A stretch of DNA of 64,000 bases from Halanaerobiaceae bacterium ANBcell28 (GCA_037623315.1 JBBJJH010000013.1:1-64000); one strand, 5' to 3'. Shown: positions 9,878 to 21,516, numbered from the stretch's first letter. Notes: generated by a model not told the origin, from the letters alone. Numbers and translations are program-made.

Positions 9878-9904
9878 AGCAGAGCTATTAAAAACAGCCC
9901 TGCT
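9878..9904 (-). terminator. Intrinsic terminator after rpmE
   Basis: On the minus strand a 10-bp stem (agcagggctg with tagctctgct, two G-U pairs) closes a seven-base loop and runs into six Ts. It lies about 17 bases beyond the rpmE stop. Confidence 0.85.
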
Positions 9905-9920
9905 CTTTTAGCACAGGCCC

Positions 9921-10130
9921 CTATTCATCCTCTTTGAGGCCATATTTTTTATTAAATCTCTCAATCCTACCACCCTTTGCAGCTTTACGCTGTTTTCCGG
10001 TATAGAAAGGATGGCAATTGGAGCATACTTCAACATGTATATTTTCTTTTACTGATTTTGTATTATATTCGGCTCCACATGCACAAACAACAGTTGTTTC
10101 TTTCATATCTGGATGTAAACTTTTATTCAC
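9921..10130 (-). CDS. rpmE: 50S ribosomal protein L31
   Basis: A 69-residue component of the large ribosomal subunit. It has the zinc-binding type of L31, with Cys at 16 and 18 (CACG) and 36 and 39 (CSNC), followed by the conserved HPFYTGKQR. The start is GTG, well placed after AGAGGTG. The gene is monocistronic: its own promoter lies about 150 bases upstream and a strong terminator follows. The long leader leaves room for autoregulation by L31, which is known in other bacteria. Confidence 0.95.
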   Translation of the reverse strand: MNKSLHPDMKETTVVCACGAEYNTKSVKENIHVEVCSNCHPFYTGKQRKAAKGGRIERFNKKYGLKEDE

Positions 10131-10287
10131 TTAAATCACCTCTTTCTACCGTTTTAAACTTTATCCGATAGCTAACATATACTATGTCCACCACTTGTAA
10201 ATAGCGAAGAAAACACAGTTAGCTACTGCAGTCGTTTCATTAGGTTCTATTGGTAAAAAATACCTCGAAACTAAGAACGCTCTTTAT

Positions 10288-10316
10288 ATTATACCATAGT
10301 AAAAGTGTTGATGCAA
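10288..10316 (-). promoter_or_regulatory. Sigma-A promoter of rpmE with about 150-nt leader
   Basis: Minus-strand TTGCAT (10311-10316), a 17-base spacer, and TATAAT (10288-10293) preceded by TGG, an extended -10. Expected transcription start is near 10281, leaving about 150 nt before the rpmE GTG. That leader holds several short inverted repeats but I cannot assign a known leader family. Confidence 0.8.
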
Positions 10317-10325
10317 GACAATTAA

Positions 10326-11582
10326 CTACGTCTTAAACACCTTATTTAAATTCTCTAATAAAAATTGATTATTGTCTGTATTCCGCAATTGTTTGATCAT
10401 GGAGCGCATTATTTCACTCCTATCAGAACTAGCAACTCCTTGTCTAAACTTCCATATTGTTTTTAGCTCTTTTTCAGATAAAAGAAGTTCTTCTCTTCTT
10501 GTACCCGATTTTTGAATATCAATTGCTGGATAAATCCTTCTTTCTGCTAACTGCCTATCAAGATGAATTTCCATATTTCCTGTGCCTTTAAACTCTTCAT
10601 ATATTACATCATCCATTCTACTACCAGTATCAACAAGAGAAGTAGCTAATATAGTTAGACTGCCACCTTCCTCAATATTACGTGCAGCTCCGAAAAACTT
10701 TTTAGGAAAATGCATAGCAGTAGGATCTAAACCACCAGAAAGAGTTCTACCACTAGGAGGAATAGTAACATTGGATGCTCTAGCCAAGCGAGTAATACTA
10801 TCCAGCAATATAACTACATCATGCTTATGCTCCACTAATCTTTTTGCTTTTCTTAAAACAAGTTCAGCAACCTGTATGTGATTCTCAGGTGGTTCATCAA
10901 AAGTAGAACTTATGACTTCTGCATCAACTGAGCGCCTCATATCTGTAACTTCTTCAGGTCTCTCATCGATTAATAATATCATTAGCTTTAGCTGAGGATC
11001 ATTTTTTCTTATGCTATTAGCAATTTTTTGTAGTAGAACAGTTTTTCCAGCTTTAGGTGGTGATACTATTAACCCCCTTTGTCCTTTACCAAGAGGAGCT
11101 ACTAAATCAATTAAACGAGTAGCTATTTCATTTGAGTTGTTTTCTAGAGTCAATCTTTGATTTGGGTATAAAGGAGTTAAATCTTCAAAGTACGAACGTT
11201 TTTTTGCGATTTCTGGATTCTGATAATTAACAGCCTCAATCCTAAGCAAAGCATAATATTTTTCTGAATCTTTAGGTTCTCTCACCTGCCCAGAAACTAC
11301 ATCTCCTGAACGGAGGTCAAATCTTCTAATTTGAGAAGCCGATATATAAATATCATCTGCAGAAGGAACATATTTGGACGGTCTCAAAAATCCATATCCT
11401 TCACTATTAACAATATCCAAAACACCTTCAGCAAAAATATTCCCTCCTTTTTCTGTCTCTTTTTTCAAGAGTGCAAAAATCAAATCTTTTTTACGCATTT
11501 GAGCATATCCACTTATTTTGAAATCTTTGGCTATTTCATGTAATTCACTTATTGTTTTCTTTTCTAACTCACTAATATTCAT
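10326..11582 (-). CDS. rho: Transcription termination factor Rho
   Basis: Hexameric RNA helicase that ends transcription. The ATG at 11582 is preceded by GAGGTAGGTG and yields 418 residues; an upstream in-frame start would add 11 atypical residues. Domains: N-terminal helical Rho_N (about 1-45), cold-shock-like RNA-binding domain (about 52-119, with GYGFLRP), then the RecA-type ATPase with Walker A SPPKAGKT (174-181), Walker B VVILLDS (256-262), the Q-loop/R-loop region with [10 protein letters not shown], and the arginine-finger region RQLAERR. It stands alone upstream of rpmE. Confidence 0.97.
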   Translation of the reverse strand: MNISELEKKTISELHEIAKDFKISGYAQMRKKDLIFALLKKETEKGGNIFAEGVLDIVNSEGYGFLRPSKYVPSADDIYISASQIRRFDLRSGDVVSGQVREPKDSEKYYALLRIEAVNYQNPEIAKKRSYFEDLTPLYPNQRLTLENNSNEIATRLIDLVAPLGKGQRGLIVSPPKAGKTVLLQKIANSIRKNDPQLKLMILLIDERPEEVTDMRRSVDAEVISSTFDEPPENHIQVAELVLRKAKRLVEHKHDVVILLDSITRLARASNVTIPPSGRTLSGGLDPTAMHFPKKFFGAARNIEEGGSLTILATSLVDTGSRMDDVIYEEFKGTGNMEIHLDRQLAERRIYPAIDIQKSGTRREELLLSEKELKTIWKFRQGVASSDRSEIMRSMIKQLRNTDNNQFLLENLNKVFKT

Positions 11583-12139
11583 TAAAGCACCTACCTCACT
11601 AAACAAATAACACAAGCTTATTTGTTTATAATTTTTTAATAAGAAAACATAGAAGCAATAGTAAGAAATAAAAAAATAAAAAAGTTTTGTATTCTTGGGA
11701 GTACCCCAGGGTACTACGCTTCCGATACCTGCATTTTAAGTATTATCAAATTATCTGTATAAATAATTTCACAGAGCTCAATCTTATCATGCTTCCTTAT
11801 AATTAATTATGAAAGTTAAGTTAATTATGAAAGAAGCTTATATGAAATTTCTTAGTTGAAAACATAATTAATTAGATATAGTATTAGAAGACAAAAATAC
11901 CTATCGTCTGTTTCATCACTCATATAATCTTGTATAATGTATAATAAATAGAATTAAATAAGTATAATACTATAATTACTATAGTTTTAATAGAATTATT
12001 TTATCTGGATATAATTAATGAACTTTATAAGAAAATATTATTTGGCAGGATAAAACTGAGGGTTCCGTTTGAGAAATGGGTATCCTGTTAGTAAAAACAG
12101 GATACCCATAATTTAACTTATAGTAAGACAAAAATACGA
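11583..12139. other. Gap between fba and rho: AT-rich, hairpins only
   Basis: About 560 bases. I see no gene. It contains a short hairpin (agtacc-ccag-ggtact, 11700-11715) in the region that should be the rho leader, an AT-rich middle, and the long perfect hairpin at 12076-12109 that belongs to fba. No known riboswitch pattern recognised. Confidence 0.55.
12076..12109 (-). terminator. Long perfect hairpin after fba
   Basis: A perfect 14-bp stem (atgggtatcctgtt/aacaggatacccat) with a six-base loop, about 30 bases past the fba stop. On the minus strand it is followed by only TTC, so it is a weak intrinsic terminator or an RNA 3'-end stabiliser. Confidence 0.6.
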
Positions 12140-13009
<870 letters not shown>

Positions 13010-13024
13010 TTATAGAATTATAGT

Positions 13025-13660
13025 TTAAAAATTTTTTGACTTACTGGTAGAAAAGTATAATATTATTTCATCCAGTTTTTTAATATTATCCAAATCTGAC
13101 TTTTTAGAAGCCGGAATTGACCTTATCGTATTACAAGTATTACAACTAAGCTCAAGTTTATCAGAAAAGAGATCTATATCGATATGATAGCTCCCACATT
13201 CACAATAAAGTCCATTTAAGGCAGCAATATCATGAAGATAGTCTAAAATCCCTAACATTACTTCTGGATCTACAAATTCATCAAAACCCAAATCGTTAGC
13301 CATTGAATTTAATTCCTGTTGTTGTCTTTTCAATTCCTGATTTACTAAAGAATATGAGCCAAAATAAGCAAGATTCAGATCAGTATCGAGGCAAAATAGT
13401 GAATTTAATTTATTTTTCGACCAAAATACTTTCTGTGGAAAAACTACACTATGCATGCTATCACAAATTATGCAATAATAATCTATAGCAACATAAGCAC
13501 TCCCCTTTCTGGCAATCGTAGCCTTATGGGCACCGCATTCACACAGAACAGTAACTTTCTGATCACCTGACATTTGGAAAATATTTAACTGATTCACATT
13601 ATCCAAGCGCCCACAAGTCGGACAGCGCATGGCAAAAGCAATAGACAATTCTAGTACCAT
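13025..13660 (-). CDS. Uncharacterised cysteine-rich protein with several zinc-ribbon-like pairs
   Basis: I do not recognise a named family. The 211-residue protein has five Cys pairs: CPTCG (13-17), CECG (40-43), CIIC (63-66), CECG (about 153-156) and CNTC (about 173-176), suggesting two or three zinc knuckles at each end, with a charged, probably helical stretch between (about 105-125, LVNQELKRQQQELN). No signal peptide or membrane segment. It lies 30 bases upstream of fba and likely shares its transcript; whether this links it to metabolism or to RNA binding is unknown. Confidence 0.7.
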   Translation of the reverse strand: MVLELSIAFAMRCPTCGRLDNVNQLNIFQMSGDQKVTVLCECGAHKATIARKGSAYVAIDYYCIICDSMHSVVFPQKVFWSKNKLNSLFCLDTDLNLAYFGSYSLVNQELKRQQQELNSMANDLGFDEFVDPEVMLGILDYLHDIAALNGLYCECGSYHIDIDLFSDKLELSCNTCNTIRSIPASKKSDLDNIKKLDEIILYFSTSKSKNF

Positions 13661-13756
13661 GGTCTTCTACCTGAAACTACTCAGGTATTCACCTCCTCAC
13701 CCTAACTATTCTCCATAAGCAGGAAAAATCCTTTTTTTTAAATAAAATTTTTATCT

Positions 13757-14260
13757 TTAATATTCTATTACATTAAGGATCTTCTCCTTAGCTGTTATCA
13801 AAACTATATAATCGCCTTCTTTTAACGATCTAATCTGATCATCTTGACCTTTATTCCACTTAAAATTATTTACTTTTTCTTCAAAACCTATTCTTTCTTT
13901 ATACACAGATAGTTTTATATATTTATCACTATGAGAAATATCTTCAATAATACCTTGTATAACCTGATAATATGCATTTATATTGATGACCACACCAGAA
14001 TTAAGAATATCTAACTCTGCCCATTGATAAAAATTTGTAGATATTGGTTTTAAAGCAGCTAAAGCTGTAGAAATATCATTTCTACTTATAGAGCAATCCT
14101 CAGCTAATAATAAAATATCTTTATTATCAAGAGTTATACTGTTATTTTCAAGATCTACCCCAGTAATCAAACCACTTATAAGTCTATTATCCTCCTCAGC
14201 GAAAATTGGTACAGCGGAAATTATAATTATAAGTATAATAAGTAAAATATTTTTAAACAT
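13757..14260 (-). CDS. Hypothetical exported protein
   Basis: A 167-residue protein with a clear signal peptide (residues 1-21, long Ile/Leu core ending PIFA before EED). The mature part alternates short hydrophobic strands with polar turns (ISGLITGVDLENNSITLDN, GIIEDISHSDKYIKLSVYK), which suggests a small all-beta domain of roughly two similar halves. GGGGGG-like site (GAGGGGGGA) before the ATG. In a diderm it would be periplasmic or attached to the outer membrane. I cannot assign a function. Confidence 0.7.
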   Translation of the reverse strand: MFKNILLIILIIIISAVPIFAEEDNRLISGLITGVDLENNSITLDNKDILLLAEDCSISRNDISTALAALKPISTNFYQWAELDILNSGVVININAYYQVIQGIIEDISHSDKYIKLSVYKERIGFEEKVNNFKWNKGQDDQIRSLKEGDYIVLITAKEKILNVIEY

Positions 14261-14354
14261 AAAAAATCCCCCCTCAGATATATTAGCATTATTACCTGAA
14301 AAAAGGGATTTTATACTTTGAAAATGGTATATTCAGTTAATAAAAAAAACGGCT

Positions 14355-15059
14355 TTAAGAAAAATATTCTACCAATTCTTCTAAACTACCTTGCCAATCA
14401 ACATTTATTTCATCTTCCTTACGGTCAATCAAGTAATCATTGACTAGAAAAGTTTTCATTCCTAATTCTGCAGTGGCAATCATATCTTCCTGTACATCAT
14501 TACCAATCATTATACAATTGCTAGGTTCTGCCTGTATTTTCTTAGTTATTTCAAGATAATATTCTGGATTAGGCTTACAATAATGCATATTCTCATATGT
14601 TGTTATTAATGAGAAGTCTTTTATATCTAATTTTGCCCAGCGCAATCTTTCTTCAATAGCTATCAAAGGAAACAAGGGATTGGTTGCTAGTACTAAATTA
14701 TAGCCTTTTTCTTTTAAGGTAGCTATTAATCGAACTGGTAAATCATCTACAAGAATCCCAGATTGTAAAGTAGGAAATTTATTTAGATAAAATTTTTCAA
14801 ACCTATCCATTATAATATCCTTGTCATCATGTTCAAGTAATTGAAAAAAAGCTTCCTTAAAAACATCCATATTAAAATTTTTACCATTATTCGCTATCAT
14901 TTTATGTGTGGCCTTCATTAATGAATCAATAAAAAAATCTGGCTCCCAGAGATCTGAAAACTCTTTACCCAATAAATAAAAGTATCCTTTAAGGAATTCA
15001 TCAATATCAATCGGCAATAAAGTACCATCAAGATCAAGCAAAACATTCTTTCTCTCCAA
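14355..15059 (-). CDS. HAD-family hydrolase
   Basis: A cytoplasmic haloacid dehalogenase-type phosphatase of about 234 residues. Motif I is LLDLDGTLLP (nucleophile Asp9, acid/base Asp11), a helical cap follows, motif II is LVLATNP and motif III-IV is CKPNPEYY ... MIGNDVQEDMIAT. Closest in layout to the Gph/YjjG-type phosphatases; the substrate is unknown. The start is uncertain: TTG at 15059 fits the family, but the frame is open up to 15134, inside pyrG, where an AAGGAG site occurs. It directly follows pyrG and is likely cotranscribed. Confidence 0.85.
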   Translation of the reverse strand: MERKNVLLDLDGTLLPIDIDEFLKGYFYLLGKEFSDLWEPDFFIDSLMKATHKMIANNGKNFNMDVFKEAFFQLLEHDDKDIIMDRFEKFYLNKFPTLQSGILVDDLPVRLIATLKEKGYNLVLATNPLFPLIAIEERLRWAKLDIKDFSLITTYENMHYCKPNPEYYLEITKKIQAEPSNCIMIGNDVQEDMIATAELGMKTFLVNDYLIDRKEDEINVDWQGSLEELVEYFS

Positions 15060-15099
15060 TTTATATACACCAAGCCTTTCTTCAATCTTAAAAACAGAT

Positions 15100-16749
<1,650 letters not shown>

Positions 16750-16847
16750 CTAAAAAACTTATATCAAAAGTTTAGAACTTAAAACTTATTTTAATGTTTT
16801 AACTATTAACTATGTTACACTCTAATTTGTTCACGGAAACTTAAAAG

Positions 16848-17273
16848 TCATTTTCTTTTTAAAATTTCCCATGATATATCTAAATTATTCTTACTAAGAT
16901 ATTTCTTGTTTAAGTAAATTTGGTAAACAATCTTGATACTGCCATTCTTATCGCCAAGACTAATACTTAAATAATCAGTATATATATCCATATCAAAAAC
17001 GCCATAACTTGCATAATATTTACTGGAAAAACTCTCTTTTTCGATAAACTGCTGCCTCAACTGAGGCTTGTCTCTATAAATAGATACCTCTTGCATTAAT
17101 GGATCAACCTTAATTCGGCTATTAGCTTCTGCTAATTCCTTGTTCTTATACAAAAGATATAACTTTTCCCTTTTCTTATATAATATCCCTTCAGTATTAT
17201 ATTCAATCAATTCGTTATCATCAGCAGAATACTCCTGCCTGCTTTTTATAAATAAAGTAACTTTATTCTTCAT
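16848..17273 (-). CDS. DUF1934 family protein (YwiB-like)
   Basis: A small cytoplasmic protein (141 residues) of the DUF1934 beta-barrel family, known from Bacillus YwiB. It shows alternating strands and the characteristic opening VTLFIKSRQEY...IEYNTEG, and the LSISLGDKNGSIKIVYQIYLN stretch (split between about 103 and 123) near the C-terminus. DUF1934 genes commonly sit near pyrG or argS in Firmicutes, as here. No function is established. TTTGGAGG precedes the ATG. Confidence 0.75.
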   Translation of the reverse strand: MKNKVTLFIKSRQEYSADDNELIEYNTEGILYKKREKLYLLYKNKELAEANSRIKVDPLMQEVSIYRDKPQLRQQFIEKESFSSKYYASYGVFDMDIYTDYLSISLGDKNGSIKIVYQIYLNKKYLSKNNLDISWEILKRK

Positions 17274-17344
17274 AAAACCTCCAAAAAGAGCATGTATTCA
17301 GAAAACTAGCGCTTTTTAACAAAAAAAATCTAAACATTACAAAA

Positions 17345-17373
17345 GCCACAGTTAGTATTATGCCTACTGTGGC
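17345..17373 (-). terminator. Intrinsic terminator after the flavodoxin-like gene
   Basis: Stem gccacagt/actgtggc (8 bp) with a 13-base loop; on the minus strand it runs into TTTT. It separates the flavodoxin-like gene from the DUF1934 gene. Confidence 0.75.
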
Positions 17374-17462
17374 ACCTTTTCATAATATTATATATTATCA
17401 TAAGAATTTTGACAAGGAAAATAAATAGATATTTTTTTCTTTTTAAAAATAGAGAGACAAGA

Positions 17463-17864
17463 TTACAAACTTTCACCAAAACTTACAGCATCATTGCGAT
17501 TTTTGATTGTTCTGAAGTCATTAACAAAGCAACCTAATTTCTCCAATTCTCCCATCAACGCCTTCAAAGACTTATTAGTAGCAATACCACTTGGGGTAAC
17601 AAAGGCAATAGCATTTTTACCTGCAGTTCTTTTACACTGCTTTAAAAAAGAGGAAATATCCGCAGCTATAGTTCCTTTGATAAACCCTTTGCTAGGACTT
17701 CCTACTATGACAAAATCATATGGAAAAAAGCTATGAACCTTTCCCTTTTCATTAGTACTAATTGTATCTACCTGATATCCGTTATTTTCTAATCCTTCTT
17801 CTATCCCCTTGGATATTTCCTCAAGATTACCTTCAGTTGAATGTATTATTAATACTTTTTTCAT
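17463..17864 (-). CDS. Flavodoxin-like protein
   Basis: A 133-residue protein with the flavodoxin fold: first strand KKVLIIHSTEGNLEEIS, where a phosphate-binding loop (T/S-x-T-G-N-like STEGN) follows, then FVIVGSPSKG and AFVTPSG. The loop and second FMN-binding segment look reasonable, so FMN binding is likely. It may act as an electron carrier or NAD(P)H-linked redox partner. The ATG at 17864 is preceded by GGGGGTGG; six extra upstream codons are possible but unlikely. It is a single-gene unit ended by a terminator. Confidence 0.7.
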   Translation of the reverse strand: MKKVLIIHSTEGNLEEISKGIEEGLENNGYQVDTISTNEKGKVHSFFPYDFVIVGSPSKGFIKGTIAADISSFLKQCKRTAGKNAIAFVTPSGIATNKSLKALMGELEKLGCFVNDFRTIKNRNDAVSFGESL

Positions 17865-17966
17865 AAAAACCCACCCCCACACACCGTTCGATTATAATTT
17901 TTTACAATTATATCATACTTAATATAAATAATAAAGAAAGATTTTAGCTTTTATAAGCATAATAAA

Positions 17967-17992
17967 AAGCAGAAGGGATTATCCTCCTGCTT
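17967..17992 (-). terminator. Intrinsic terminator after trxA
   Basis: Stem aagcag/ctgctt with inner agg/cct pairing; on the minus strand it is followed by TTTTT. It lies about 50 bases after the trxA stop. Confidence 0.8.
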
Positions 17993-18043
17993 AAATACTT
18001 TCATATCCTTTTATATCCTTCTTATAGAATGCTAAAAAAACAA

Positions 18044-18361
18044 CTATGCTAAACCTAATTGACTAAGCAATTGTTCCTTAGGCATATAGCCAGTAATTTG
18101 TTTCTTAACCTCACCGTTTTCAAACAAAATAATTGTAGGAATGCTCATAACTCCATAATCTGAGGCAGTTGCTTGATTATCATCAACATTTAACTTACAT
18201 ACTTTAACATCCTCTTTTTCATTAGCTATTTCTTCAAGAACTGGTCCCACCATTCTACATGGTCCACACCATTCTGCCCAGAAATCAACCATTACAGGTT
18301 TATCAGAATTCAAAACCTCTTGCTCAAAATTAGCATCACTAACACTAAGTGCATTTGCCAT
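18044..18361 (-). CDS. trxA: Thioredoxin
   Basis: Cytoplasmic dithiol-disulfide carrier, 105 residues. The active site is WCGPC (31-35) in VDFWAEWCGPCRMVGP, and the cis-proline loop is MSIPTIILF. The ATG at 18361 gives the standard length; the GTG three codons upstream overlaps the ribosome-binding site. Single-gene unit with its own terminator. No thioredoxin reductase is adjacent. Confidence 0.96.
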   Translation of the reverse strand: MANALSVSDANFEQEVLNSDKPVMVDFWAEWCGPCRMVGPVLEEIANEKEDVKVCKLNVDDNQATASDYGVMSIPTIILFENGEVKKQITGYMPKEQLLSQLGLA

Positions 18362-18496
18362 AAATATCACTCGCTTTCTATAATTGTATTTTTGCGATAA
18401 GTTAAATAAAATCGCTAAGTACCTTTAAATATAGTATAAATTAACATCATTCTTTAATATGTTAAATACTTAACAACTTTAAATAAAGTGTATAAT

Positions 18497-19888
18497 TTAT
18501 TTTTCTAAAAACACATGGTATGCTAGATAAGTATTATAAACATCCACTTTACTTACTACTTCATAGGGAGCATGCATAGACATAACTGCAGGTCCACAGT
18601 CTAATACATCCATGTTATAATTAGCTAAAAACTGCGCTATAGTTCCCCCGCCACCTTTATCAACTTTACCTAATTCACCGATCTGCCAAATCACACCTGC
18701 ATTATTAAACAATGATCTTACCTCTGCTACAAACTCAGCGCAAGCTTCAGAAGATCCTGATTTTCCTCGAGCACCTGTATACTTAGTAATAACAACACCT
18801 TTTCCTAAATAAGCCGAATTACTTTTACTAAAGACATCTGGGTAATTAGAATCAAAAGCAGCATTGACATCTGCAGATAATGCTTTTGAATTTTCAATTG
18901 TTTTTCTTACCATTAAATCAGAATATTCTTCATTGCTTAGGTCTATCAATTCAGCAATAGTATTTTCGAAAAATCGAGACTGCATACCAGTACTACCCAT
19001 ACTTCCAACTTCTTCTTTATCAACCAATAAAGCCATGGCTGTATTGGACGGATCTTCTATTTCTAAAATTGCTTTTAGAGCTGTATAACTACATACACGG
19101 TCATCATGCCCATATGCAGCCAATAAACCTCTATCAAAGCCCACATCCTTTGCCTTAAAAGCTGGAACTATTTGTAGCTCTGAACTTACTAAGTCCTCAG
19201 CATCAATTCCGTATTCCTTATCCAGATAATTAAGAATAGAATTCTTAACTTTCTCTTTAGAATCCTTTTCCTCACCTTCTACAGGAATACTGCCAATTAA
19301 TAAATTTAACTGTTCACCACTTATTCCTTCACTCATTTTTTTCTGCATCTGATCTTTAGCTAAATGTGGTAGAAGATCACTTATGTAAAATATCGGATCA
19401 TCTTCCTTATCCCCAATGCTAATTTCCACTTTACTACCATCCTGTTTAACAACAACACCATGAATGGCTAAGGGAATGCTAACCCACTGATATTTTTTTA
19501 TTCCTCCATAATAATGTGTATCAAAATAAGCTAATTCACTGGCTTCAAATAAAGGATTTGGCTTTAAATCGATTCGTGGAGAATCCATATGAGCCCCTAC
19601 TATATGTACACCGTCTATTAGATCTTTTTCACCAATTACAACTGCAATTAATCCCTTTTCCCTATTTATTTTATATACCTTATCCCCTTTTTTTAAAGAA
19701 GTAAATTCTGAAATATCTTTAAAGCCCTCTGCTTCTAACATTTCTACAGAACTTCTGACACATTGCCTTTCAGTTTTATTGACATCCATAAAATTGGCAT
19801 ATTCTTTGTTAAAAGCAAAAATTTCTTCATGTTCTACATCTTCCATGTTTAGCCAAGCGTTTTTTTCTATAAAAGCCTTTTCCGACAT
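18497..19888 (-). CDS. M18 family aminopeptidase
   Basis: Zinc aminopeptidase of the M18 family (463 residues), normally a large cytoplasmic dodecamer that trims peptides. Metal and catalytic motifs are visible: VGAHMDSPRIDLK (His and Asp in HMD), AAYGHDDRVCSYTAL (bridging Asp), LVDKEEVGSMGSTG (Glu-Glu) and the final VMSMHAPYEVVSKVD (His). The length and motifs match the ApeA branch. AAGGGAG precedes the ATG. It is divergently transcribed from ccdA across 227 bases. Confidence 0.92.
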   Translation of the reverse strand: MSEKAFIEKNAWLNMEDVEHEEIFAFNKEYANFMDVNKTERQCVRSSVEMLEAEGFKDISEFTSLKKGDKVYKINREKGLIAVVIGEKDLIDGVHIVGAHMDSPRIDLKPNPLFEASELAYFDTHYYGGIKKYQWVSIPLAIHGVVVKQDGSKVEISIGDKEDDPIFYISDLLPHLAKDQMQKKMSEGISGEQLNLLIGSIPVEGEEKDSKEKVKNSILNYLDKEYGIDAEDLVSSELQIVPAFKAKDVGFDRGLLAAYGHDDRVCSYTALKAILEIEDPSNTAMALLVDKEEVGSMGSTGMQSRFFENTIAELIDLSNEEYSDLMVRKTIENSKALSADVNAAFDSNYPDVFSKSNSAYLGKGVVITKYTGARGKSGSSEACAEFVAEVRSLFNNAGVIWQIGELGKVDKGGGGTIAQFLANYNMDVLDCGPAVMSMHAPYEVVSKVDVYNTYLAYHVFLEK

Positions 19889-20009
19889 ATAACCACTCCC
19901 TTTAGTATAATCTACTTATATTTATTTGCAAAATTAAGCTATAATATAATTATATCCCTATTAATAAAATTTATCAATAAAAATATAACTTTCATAATCT
20001 CTAGCCATG

Positions 20010-20032
20010 TTTCACAATTAAAGTTTGTGAAA
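20010..20032. promoter_or_regulatory. Inverted repeat in the divergent apeA/ccdA control region
   Basis: Perfect 8-bp arms tttcacaa and ttgtgaaa around a 7-base centre. The arms use the same words as a Rex site but in the opposite order, so this is not a canonical Rex box. It could be an operator for the divergent pair or a hairpin. Confidence 0.35.
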
Positions 20033-20115
20033 AACAGAATTTGTTATCCATTTTACAAAAAATGAAAAATCATATGGTAAAATAGAATAAATAAATAATA
20101 GTAGGTGATTATTCT

Positions 20116-20823
20116 ATGAATAATGAAATTTCTATATTCCTTGCTTTTACTGCTGGTATTTTATCTTTTTTTTCGCCTTGTATAATACCCTTGCTCCCTT
20201 CTTATTTAACAGTCTTAATGGGGGATTATGCCACTACTAAAGAAAAACGGCGATTACTTAGTTCAGCTTTTTTATTTACAGCAGGTTTTTCAATAATATT
20301 TATATTATTAGGTTTATCCGCTTCATATCTTGGACAAATATTATTAAGAAACTTACAAACTTTTCAAAAAATCAGTGGGTTAATTATAATAGTTATGGGT
20401 GCTCACTTAGCGGGATTTATTAAAATAAAGTTTTTATACAAACATAAAGGATTAGAAGTAAAGAATAGTAAAAGTACTTACATAAGATCCTTCTTAATGG
20501 GCTTAGCTCTAGCTTTTGCATGGACGCCTTGTATTGGTCCCATTCTTTCATCCATTCTAATTTATGCTGCCAACCAAAACACGGTTTTAAACGGTGGTTT
20601 ATTGCTGGCTTTTTATTCATTAGGATTTGCTTTACCATTTTTGATAACTGCATATTTTATGGATTACTTATTACCAAGATTAAAGAGAATCAATCATCGT
20701 TTACTTATAATTCAAAAAATAGCAGGTATCTTATTAATGATTTTAGGAATACTCATCTTTACTAACTACTTCCAAGTTTTAGTATTTTATTACTCAAACT
20801 TCACATTTGGGTTTATCGCATAA
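20116..20823 (+). CDS. ccdA: CcdA-type membrane thiol-disulfide transporter
   Basis: A 235-residue inner-membrane protein with six hydrophobic helices, the length of the short CcdA/DsbD-beta family. It carries electrons from cytoplasmic thioredoxin to extracytoplasmic thioredoxin-like proteins. The redox cysteines lie in the repeated motifs FFSPCIIPLLPSY (Cys22) and WTPCIGPILSS (Cys139). The likely partner, a TlpA/ResA-like protein, follows 75 bases downstream. An extended -10 (TGGTAAAAT, near 20076-20084) could be its promoter. No cytochrome c maturation genes are nearby, so its client may be other periplasmic thiols. Confidence 0.92.
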   Translation: MNNEISIFLAFTAGILSFFSPCIIPLLPSYLTVLMGDYATTKEKRRLLSSAFLFTAGFSIIFILLGLSASYLGQILLRNLQTFQKISGLIIIVMGAHLAGFIKIKFLYKHKGLEVKNSKSTYIRSFLMGLALAFAWTPCIGPILSSILIYAANQNTVLNGGLLLAFYSLGFALPFLITAYFMDYLLPRLKRINHRLLIIQKIAGILLMILGILIFTNYFQVLVFYYSNFTFGFIA

Positions 20824-20838
20824 AGCCTGTTTAGCCAT

Positions 20839-20864
20839 AACTTCATCATAGCAACTGCGAAGTT
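20839..20864. repeat. Dispersed intergenic repeat, second copy
   Basis: Minus-strand aacttcgcagttgctat matches 17/17 bases with 6641-6657, and it can fold as AACTTC...GAAGTT. On the plus strand the adjoining cctgtttagccat resembles cctgcttagccat at 6676. It lies inside the short gap between ccdA and the TlpA gene. Confidence 0.6.
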
Positions 20865-20898
20865 TGTGTTTTATTAAATATAAGAAAGGAGTGATAAA

Positions 20899-21426
20899 AT
20901 GAATAAGAAGTATATACTGTTCAGCCTTATTTTCTTAATCATCTTATCCGGGTTTTTCTTTTACCACAGTAACGCAGATGAGAAAGATAACGATTCAGAA
21001 ACACAAATTAATATTGGAGTTAATCCCGGTGAAATGGCCCCTGATTTTACTCTAGCAAAAATTAACGGTGATTTAGTAAATTTAAGTGACTTTCGTGGAC
21101 AAAAAGTTTTTTTGAATTTTTGGGCTAGCTGGTGCCCCCCTTGTATAGCAGAGATGCCTGATATTCAAAAACTATATCGCGATAATACAGAAATAACTGT
21201 CTTAACAATTAATGTACAAGAAAGCAAACGCCAGGTAAGTAATTTTATGATTGCTAATAATTATAATTTTCCTGTAGTTCTAGATGAAGACGGTAGAACT
21301 TCAGCCCGATATTTAGTAAGAGGCATACCAACTACTTTAGCTATAGATAAGAATGGTATTATAATCAATCGAAAAAGCGGAATCCTAAGTTATCAAGAAA
21401 TGTTAGACTTTATGAAAATAGAGTAA
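20899..21426 (+). CDS. TlpA/ResA-like membrane-anchored thioredoxin
   Basis: A 175-residue extracytoplasmic thiol reductase. Residues about 5-22 form an uncleaved membrane anchor or signal peptide. The AhpC/TSA-like thioredoxin domain follows: GEMAPDFTLAKINGDLVNLSDF (split around 44-65), active site WASWCPPC (75-82) and cis-Pro in VRGIPTTLAID. CcdA, encoded just upstream, would keep it reduced. AGAAAGGAG precedes the ATG. A large bidirectional terminator follows. Confidence 0.92.
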   Translation: MNKKYILFSLIFLIILSGFFFYHSNADEKDNDSETQINIGVNPGEMAPDFTLAKINGDLVNLSDFRGQKVFLNFWASWCPPCIAEMPDIQKLYRDNTEITVLTINVQESKRQVSNFMIANNYNFPVVLDEDGRTSARYLVRGIPTTLAIDKNGIIINRKSGILSYQEMLDFMKIE

Positions 21427-21431
21427 AATCG

Positions 21432-21473
21432 AAATAAAATACCACCCTAAAATTTTAGGGTGGTATTTTATTT
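21432..21473. terminator. Bidirectional terminator between tlpA-like gene and rubrerythrin
   Basis: A perfect 42-base palindrome (21-bp arms, accaccct core) lies between two convergent genes. The ends of the stem are A-rich on one side and T-rich on the other, so it works as an intrinsic terminator in both directions. Confidence 0.92.
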
Positions 21474-21516
21474 CTCTAATTTATTACTCAGTATTTAACT
21501 TAGTAATGTATTTAAC

